DNA from: Firmicutes bacterium ZCTH02-B6
Lineage (GTDB): Bacteria > Bacillota > Limnochordia > Limnochordales > ZCTH02-B6
Assembly: GCA_002159155.1 (NCBI GenBank)
Contig: LZRQ01000131.1
Coordinates: 1 to 9,891 of the forward strand
Length of the DNA: 9,891 nucleotides
Reading direction: 5' to 3'
In this document: positions 5,815 through 9,891 of the stretch, one piece after another
How the letters are laid out: each line of letters begins with the position of its first letter
Numbering within the stretch: position 1 is the stretch's first letter
Position numbers and translations under genes: made by a program
The notes under the pieces: model-generated
Databases searched by the model: none
What the model saw: only the letters and a program-made list of their open reading frames with translations
Told to the model about the DNA's origin: nothing

Positions 5815-6456
5815 ATGCGGCTGCGGAAGATCTCCGGCGCGGTAGTGCGCCGGCTACCCCTCTATTTGCGGGTGCTGGAGGATGCGACCCGGGACGGGGA
5901 CAAGGAATTGATGTCCTCCCAGGAGCTGGGGGAGCGAGCCGGGGTCAGCCCAGCCTTGGTGCGCAAGGATCTGGCGTGGTTCGGCGAATTTGGCAAACAG
6001 GGTGTCGGCTACGACGTCAACAATCTGAAGGCCGAATTGCGCCGGATTTTGCATTTGGACCGGGACATCCCCATCGCGATCGTAGGCGTTGGCAGCCTTG
6101 GGCACGCACTGGCCCGGTATTTTCGCCGCCGTTATACAGCGGATCCCGGTTTCCATCTCAACATCGTCGCCCTCTTCGACGAAGATCCTGAGAAGCAGGG
6201 CGAGATCGTGGAAGGGCTGCCGGTGGAGGCGCCGGACAAAGTCGAGGAGCGCACCCGCGAACTGGGGCTTAAGATGGCGATCATTGCGGTTCCAGCCGAG
6301 GCTGCCCAAGCCGTCGTGGACCGGGTGGTCGGGGCCGGGATCAAGCTGCTGCTCAACTTCGCGCCGGTCAAGCTGACGGTGCCCGAAGGGGTTCACATGA
6401 TCAACGCCGACCTGAGCCTTGAGCTGCAGCGTTTGGCTTATTACCTGCGGGATTAA
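5815..6456 (+). CDS. rex: Rex, redox-sensing transcriptional repressor
   Basis: Cytosolic dimeric repressor that binds DNA when NAD+ is high and releases it when NADH rises, controlling respiratory and fermentative genes. 213 residues, the family's normal size. Residues 12-20 (RRLPLYLRV) open the winged-helix domain. The recognition region reads SSQELGERAGVSPALVRKDL (34-53), followed by the very conserved FGEFGKQGVGYDV. The Rossmann domain starts with IVGVGSLGHAL, its GxGxxG being G91, G93 and G96. The C-terminus has LNFAPVKLTVPEGV and the family's closing helix (LELQRLAYYL). ATG 5815 is chosen because AGGTGG at 5804-5809 lies 5 bases upstream; GTG 5806 overlaps that site. First gene of the run to tatC, with menG starting 13 bases after its stop. 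Self-regulation is plausible but only a half operator is seen. Confidence 0.96.
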   Translation: MRLRKISGAVVRRLPLYLRVLEDATRDGDKELMSSQELGERAGVSPALVRKDLAWFGEFGKQGVGYDVNNLKAELRRILHLDRDIPIAIVGVGSLGHALARYFRRRYTADPGFHLNIVALFDEDPEKQGEIVEGLPVEAPDKVEERTRELGLKMAIIAVPAEAAQAVVDRVVGAGIKLLLNFAPVKLTVPEGVHMINADLSLELQRLAYYLRD

Positions 6457-6469
6457 GGGGTTTGACCGC

Positions 6470-7195
6470 GTGAGCGACGACAAGGCCTTGGCCATGGCCA
6501 AGCGCGAGCAGTACGTGCGGGACCTTTTCCGACGGGTCGCGCCGACCTATGACTTCCTCAACCGCCTGCTGAGTTTCCGGCGCGACGTAGGTTGGCGGCG
6601 GTTCACCGCAGCTAAAGCGGGCCTCGCGCCCGGCGCCCGGGTGCTGGACATCGCGACGGGAACCGGCGACCTCGCCTTCGAGTTAGCCCGCTACGTGGGC
6701 AGCGAGGGCCAGGTGGTCGGGCTGGACTTCGTCGAGGAGATGCTGGTCCGAGCCCGTGCCAAGGCCCAGGCGTATGGTCTTGCAAACATCTGCCAGTTTG
6801 TGCAGGGCAACGCGCTGGATCTGCCTTTCCCTGACGACAGCTTTGATGCGGCCACCATCGCCTTTGGCCTGCGCAACGTGACGGACCGGGAGCGCTGCCT
6901 CGCGGAGATGAGGCGGGTGGTGCGGCCCGGCGGGCGGGTGCTGATCCTCGAGTTTTCGCACCCGGTGTGGCCTGTTTTTCGGCAGATTTACTTCTTCTAC
7001 TTCCGTCATCTGGTGCCCCTGATCGGCCGTCTGATCCAAGGGGATCCCGACACGTACCGCTACCTGCCTGAAACCGTTTTGGAGTTTCCGGACCAGGAGG
7101 AGCTCGCGGCGATGCTTCGGGCCGTCGGCTTGCGGGACGTGCATTACTACAATCTTACCGGCGGCATCAGCTGCCTGCACGTGGGTGTCGTGTGA
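6470..7195 (+). CDS. menG: MenG/UbiE, demethylmenaquinone C-methyltransferase
   Basis: SAM-dependent methyltransferase that performs the ring C-methylation of demethylmenaquinone, the last step of menaquinone synthesis. 241 residues. Visible features are the N-terminal family block YDFLNRLLS (27-35) followed by GWRRF, SAM motif I VLDIATGTGDLA (58-69), GLDFVEEML, DLPFPDDSFDAATIAFGLRNV, and RRVVRPGGRVLILEFSHP. C-terminal YRYLPETVLEFPDQEEL and the ending GGISCLHVGVV are also family-typical. In the N-terminal signature the usual His before GW is Asp40. GTG 6470 is chosen because AAGGGG at 6455-6460, overlapping the rex stop codon, is 9 bases upstream; ATG 6494 is an alternative. The strictly menaquinone role, not ubiquinone, is inferred from the Gram-positive context. 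Its stop overlaps the start of the next gene. Confidence 0.95.
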   Translation: MSDDKALAMAKREQYVRDLFRRVAPTYDFLNRLLSFRRDVGWRRFTAAKAGLAPGARVLDIATGTGDLAFELARYVGSEGQVVGLDFVEEMLVRARAKAQAYGLANICQFVQGNALDLPFPDDSFDAATIAFGLRNVTDRERCLAEMRRVVRPGGRVLILEFSHPVWPVFRQIYFFYFRHLVPLIGRLIQGDPDTYRYLPETVLEFPDQEELAAMLRAVGLRDVHYYNLTGGISCLHVGVV

Positions 7196-8181
7196 AGGGT
7201 GTGAGGCCAGTGCAGGTCGTGGAAGCGGTCCTGGCAGACATCGGGCCATATTTGCAGCAAGTCGAGCGGCAGCTCCGGGCGGCCATGGAGGACAGCGGGG
7301 CGGAAGCCCAGGCCATTGCCCTGCACCTGATCGAGAGCGGGGGCAAGCGCATCCGGCCCATCATGACGCTTTTGTCCGGACGGGTATTTGATGCGGACGT
7401 AGAGCGTGTGGTGCCGGTGGGGGTGGCCGCGGAGCTCATCCACATGGCCACTCTTGTCCACGATGACGTCATCGACGAGGCTGCGACTCGCCGGGGCCGG
7501 CCGACGGTCAACAGCAAATGGGGAAACCACTCCGCCGTGTTGGCCGGTGATTGCCTGCTGGCCCGGGCCCTGGTGATCCTGGTGGACAAATCCACGCCCG
7601 AGATCGTGCGGATTATGTCGGATATGATCCTGCGCATGTGCGACGGCGAGATCCAGCAAAAGCAGTCCCTGGGACGGCTGGATCAGACCGAGGAGGACTA
7701 TTTTCGCCGCATCGAAAAGAAGACGGCGCTGTTTTTCGCGGCGTGCTGCCAGTCGGGCGCGCTCATGCAAGGCGCATCGCCGGAGCAGGCGCAGGCGCTC
7801 TATGAGTACGGCCGTAACATCGGTATGGCGTTTCAGGTCGTGGATGACCTGCTGGACGTGAGCGGGGAAGCGGAAGTGGTGGGCAAACCCGTCGGCAACG
7901 ATTTAGCCGCGGGGATCCTCACCTTGCCCGTGTTGTACCTGTTGCAGCAGACCGGCATGCGGGAGCGGGTGGCGTCCATCCTCGGGCAGGGCCCGGCCAC
8001 CGGCGAGCAGGTGCGGGCGGTGCTGGAGCTCGTCCGCAGCAACGGCGCCATCGAGTACAGCCGGCAGGTGGCGGCCGGGTTTGCCCGGCGGGCTCAAGAG
8101 CAGTTGCTGGGGCTGCCCGCGGGCGAGGGGCGGGAACTGTTGGCGCTCATCGCCGATGAGCTTCTGCAGCGGGCCTATTAG
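7192..8181 (+). CDS. hepT: Long-chain polyprenyl diphosphate synthase (menaquinone side chain, HepT-like)
   Basis: Trans-prenyltransferase that elongates farnesyl or geranylgeranyl diphosphate with isopentenyl diphosphate to the side chain of menaquinone. 329 residues. The substrate motif GGKRIRP is at 50-56. The first Asp-rich motif is D91 D92 V I D95 (LVHDDVIDEAATRRGRPTV) and the second is D218 D219 L L D222 (GMAFQVVDDLLDVSG). Between them lies GNHSAVLAGDCLLA. The residue five before the first Asp is the small Ala86, which in this family leaves room for long chains; chain length cannot be read exactly. The GTG at 7192 overlaps the menG stop by 4 bases. GTG 7210, 9 bases after AAGGG (7196-7200), is an equally reasonable start and would remove six residues. 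Some members need a HepS-type partner; none is in the window. Confidence 0.93.
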   Translation: MKGVRPVQVVEAVLADIGPYLQQVERQLRAAMEDSGAEAQAIALHLIESGGKRIRPIMTLLSGRVFDADVERVVPVGVAAELIHMATLVHDDVIDEAATRRGRPTVNSKWGNHSAVLAGDCLLARALVILVDKSTPEIVRIMSDMILRMCDGEIQQKQSLGRLDQTEEDYFRRIEKKTALFFAACCQSGALMQGASPEQAQALYEYGRNIGMAFQVVDDLLDVSGEAEVVGKPVGNDLAAGILTLPVLYLLQQTGMRERVASILGQGPATGEQVRAVLELVRSNGAIEYSRQVAAGFARRAQEQLLGLPAGEGRELLALIADELLQRAY

Positions 8182-8184
8182 TCC

Positions 8185-8667
8185 ATGGCGTTCCGCATCG
8201 GTATCCTCACTGTCAGCGACCGGCGCGCGCAAGGGCTTGAGCCGGACGAAAGCGGACCCCGGCTGGCGCAGCAAGTAGCGCCCCTCGGGGATGTGGTTTG
8301 CTATGAGGTGGTGCCCGATGAGCACGACCGGATCGCCGCGCGCTTGGCGTACATGGCGGACGAGCTGGACTTGGACCTGGTCTTGACCACGGGTGGCACC
8401 GGCCTTGCGCCCCGGGACGTCACCCCGGAGGCGACCCTCGCCGTCGTTTCTCGGCTTGTGCCGGGGCTGCCGGAGCTGATGCGGGCCGCAGGGGCGGTGC
8501 GCGAGCGGCGTGCGGCACTGTCGCGGGGAGTGGCGGGGATACGGGGGCGCACCCTCATCGTCAACTTGCCGGGAAGCCCTCGTGGTGCCGAAGAGAGCTT
8601 GGCGGCCATTATCGATCTTTTGCCCCACGCCCTGGTGGTACTCCGGGGCCAGCCGGCGGGACACTAG
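8185..8667 (+). CDS. mogA: MogA/MoaB-family molybdenum cofactor biosynthesis protein
   Basis: Probable molybdopterin adenylyltransferase, which activates molybdopterin with ATP before molybdate insertion; acts in the cytosol. 160 residues. Family landmarks are IGILTVSDRR at 5-14, the molybdopterin-binding loop LTTGGTGLAPRDVTPEAT (67-84) with Asp78, and NLPGSPRGAEESL (127-139). Sequence alone does not separate MogA from the closely related MoaB-type proteins; in Gram-positives either name is used for this single-domain protein. ATG 8185 follows the previous stop by 3 bases without a clear ribosome binding site, which suggests translational coupling. Its place before tatC fits, since many molybdoenzymes are exported folded through the Tat system. 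Confidence 0.93.
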   Translation: MAFRIGILTVSDRRAQGLEPDESGPRLAQQVAPLGDVVCYEVVPDEHDRIAARLAYMADELDLDLVLTTGGTGLAPRDVTPEATLAVVSRLVPGLPELMRAAGAVRERRAALSRGVAGIRGRTLIVNLPGSPRGAEESLAAIIDLLPHALVVLRGQPAGH

Positions 8668-8673
8668 TTGCCG

Positions 8674-8687
8674 CGCGGCGCGCCGCG
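8674..8687. repeat. Perfect 14-base palindrome between mogA and tatC
   Basis: CGCGGCGCGCCGCG reads the same on both strands and lies 7-20 bases after the mogA stop, in the only sizeable gap (56 bases) of the downstream operon. As RNA it could form a 5-base GC stem with a GCGC loop. No T-run follows, so it is not a standard terminator. It might pause transcription or protect an RNA end; in DNA of this composition it may be chance. Confidence 0.4.
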
Positions 8688-8723
8688 GTTCGCTAGGTTC
8701 ACAGCACAGGGAGACAAGACGCG

Positions 8724-9467
8724 GTGAACGGCAGGGATCAGGGGGATTCCAGCTCCCACTACGTGCTGCCGGAGATGACCACCGAGGAGCACCTGGCCGA
8801 GCTGCGGCAGCGCATCCTGGTGTCCTTGGGCGCCTTGGCGGCCGGGTCCGTCGTGGGCTGGTTTTTGGTGCCGGACGTGCTGCGCCGGTTTGCAGCTGAC
8901 ACCCAGCGCTCCTTCGTGTTTGTGGCTCCGGCGGAGGCTTTCACTTCCTATTTGAAGATGGCCCTGCTCATCGGGGCTGCCTTGGCGTCACCGGTGATTG
9001 TGCTGGAGGCGTGGCGTTTTGTCTTGCCGGCGCTGTTTCCCCATGAGAAGCGGCTGCTGGGGCGCTACTTGCCTGCGTCGTTCGCACTGTTTGCTCTAGG
9101 GGTCGCCTTTGGGTATTTCGCCGTATACCCGGTGGCCTTGCGGTTTTTCCTTGGCTTTGGCACCGACAGCGTGCAGCCGGTGATCGCCGTCGGCAAGTTC
9201 TTGAGCTTTTTCATCTCCGTGACGGTACCTTTTGGGATCGTGTTTCAGCTGCCCATCGTGCTGGCCATCCTGGTGCGCCTGGAGATGGTTACCGTGGCAG
9301 GGCTGCTGCGCCTGCGGAAGATGGTGTACTTCCTGGCTTTCGTCGTCGGCGCGGTGTTGACGCCGCCGGACGTGGTGAGCCAGGTGATGATGGCGTTGCC
9401 CCTGATCATCCTGTTTGAACTGACGCTATGGCGCATGCGCAAGGGGGAGCGAAGCGGTGCCCGCTGA
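8724..9467 (+). CDS. tatC: TatC, twin-arginine translocase receptor subunit (first copy)
   Basis: Polytopic membrane protein that recognises twin-arginine signal peptides and, with TatA, moves folded proteins across the membrane. 247 residues, typical. The N-terminal cytosolic motif EEHLAELRQRI is at 21-31, with E26 and R28 matching E. coli E15 and R17. APAEAFTSYLK is at 69-78. EAWRFVLPALFPHEKR carries F99 and E108, matching E. coli F94 and E103 at the signal-peptide site. FGYFAVYPVALRFF and VLTPPDVVSQVMMALP (211-226) are also conserved. Six hydrophobic segments fit at about 30-50, 75-101, 113-137, 157-183, 197-213 and 217-235. GTG 8724 is preceded by AGGGAG (8708-8713), 10 bases away. It overlaps the second tatC by 11 bases. 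No tatA/tatB-like gene is in the window. Confidence 0.96.
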   Translation: MNGRDQGDSSSHYVLPEMTTEEHLAELRQRILVSLGALAAGSVVGWFLVPDVLRRFAADTQRSFVFVAPAEAFTSYLKMALLIGAALASPVIVLEAWRFVLPALFPHEKRLLGRYLPASFALFALGVAFGYFAVYPVALRFFLGFGTDSVQPVIAVGKFLSFFISVTVPFGIVFQLPIVLAILVRLEMVTVAGLLRLRKMVYFLAFVVGAVLTPPDVVSQVMMALPLIILFELTLWRMRKGERSGAR

Positions 9468-9891
9468 AGCGGCCGAACCGGCCGAATCGGCCGTGGAATT
9501 CCAGGCCCTCACCCAGCGGTTGGCGGAGCTGCGGAGGCGCATCCTCTGGTCACTGGCGTTTTTCGCGGCTGCCAGCGTGGTCGCCTACTTCTTGAGCGAG
9601 CAGGTGCTGGAGCACATGCGGGCGCGCCTGCCGGGAGGCGCTGAGTTGGTGTTTCTCGCGCCGTCGGAGGCGTTTTTCGCCCGGATCAAGCTGGCGCTGG
9701 CCGGCGGCCTCGTGCTGGCGTTTCCGTTCCTGATGTGGCAACTGCTAGGGTTTGTCGCGCCGTTTCTGCAGCGCCGGGACCAGCGGGCGGCCATGCTGCT
9801 GATCCCCGTGTCCTTCCTGCTTTTCCTGGCGGGTGCCGCGTTCAGCTATTGGGTTATGATGCCATTTGCCTTGCAGTTTCTTTTGGGCTTT
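9457..9891 (+). CDS. tatC: Second TatC-family protein, 3' end beyond the window
   Basis: Open from GTG 9457 to the last base, giving 145 residues. AAGGGGGAG at 9441-9449 is a strong ribosome binding site 7 bases upstream. The start overlaps the first tatC's stop by 11 bases. It aligns along its visible length with TatC. RLAELRRRI (21-29) keeps E24 and R26, and LVFLAPSEAFFARIK (64-78) matches the first periplasmic loop. LGFVAPFLQRRDQR (97-110) keeps F99. FLAGAAFSYWVMMPFALQF is the third-helix region. The site equivalent to E. coli E103 is Asp108 rather than Glu, and the Trp of the usual WxF is Leu97. The first 14 residues are an extra Ala/Glu/Pro-rich leader. It is therefore a diverged paralogue of its neighbour, probably a second receptor or hetero-partner; the C-terminal half cannot be judged. 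Confidence 0.9.
   Translation, partial: MPAEAAEPAESAVEFQALTQRLAELRRRILWSLAFFAAASVVAYFLSEQVLEHMRARLPGGAELVFLAPSEAFFARIKLALAGGLVLAFPFLMWQLLGFVAPFLQRRDQRAAMLLIPVSFLLFLAGAAFSYWVMMPFALQFLLGF
9470..9496 (+). repeat. 9-base tandem repeat at the start of the second tatC
   Basis: CGGCCGAAC, CGGCCGAAT and CGGCCGTGG follow each other directly (9470-9478, 9479-9487, 9488-9496), the third unit being degenerate. In frame they encode the Ala/Glu/Pro/Ser leader of the second TatC (AEPAESA). The repeat begins 3 bases after the first tatC's stop codon and probably arose by slippage, lengthening the leader without breaking the frame. Confidence 0.6.

Noticed and set aside
1..9891. tRNA, rRNA, CRISPR array, insertion sequence or phage genes
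   Set aside because: I saw no cloverleaf, regular spaced repeats, transposase or integrase motifs on either strand.

Overview
The window is a high-GC, densely packed bacterial chromosome segment. Its spoVA genes point to an endospore-forming Bacillota. The GC richness, GTG starts, strong AGGAGG-like ribosome binding sites, menaquinone genes and Tat genes together suggest a deep-branching high-GC lineage of the Symbiobacterium, Thermaerobacter or Limnochorda kind. That placement is inference; no rRNA or other decisive marker is present. I see no mobile element, CRISPR array, tRNA or rRNA. Most of the content is core metabolism and cell biology, so I do not claim a wholly new system.

Layout. 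(1) 2-751: folate enzyme gene folD, cut at its 5' end by the window edge. (2) 931-1122: a 63-residue membrane-anchored coiled-coil protein of unknown function. (3) 1267-3203: a minimal spoVAC-spoVAD-spoVAEb operon for dipicolinic acid movement into and out of spores. (4) 3204-3691: about 490 bases of GC-rich DNA without a convincing gene, ending in imperfect repeats that run into the 3' end of the next gene. (5) 3692-4453, minus strand: a membrane-anchored protein whose outer part looks like a shortened solute-binding protein. It is divergent from (6) 4604-5710, an HtrA/DegP-type membrane-anchored serine protease with one PDZ domain. (7) 5717-5746: a very good sigma-A-type promoter starting a rightward gene run: rex, menG/ubiE, a polyprenyl diphosphate synthase gene, a mog/moaB-type molybdenum cofactor gene, tatC and a second tatC that runs off the window end.

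How the genes work together. The last six genes form a coherent respiratory module. Rex senses NADH/NAD+. MenG and the polyprenyl synthase make the ring methylation and the side chain of menaquinone. The Mog-type protein serves molybdenum cofactor synthesis. TatC exports folded cofactor-bearing enzymes such as molybdoenzymes. Spacing in the run is tight: 13 bases, then a 4-base overlap, then 3 bases, then 56 bases, then an 11-base overlap. This supports co-transcription from the promoter before rex. The most notable single observation is the second, overlapping tatC at 9457-9891, which is open to the window edge.
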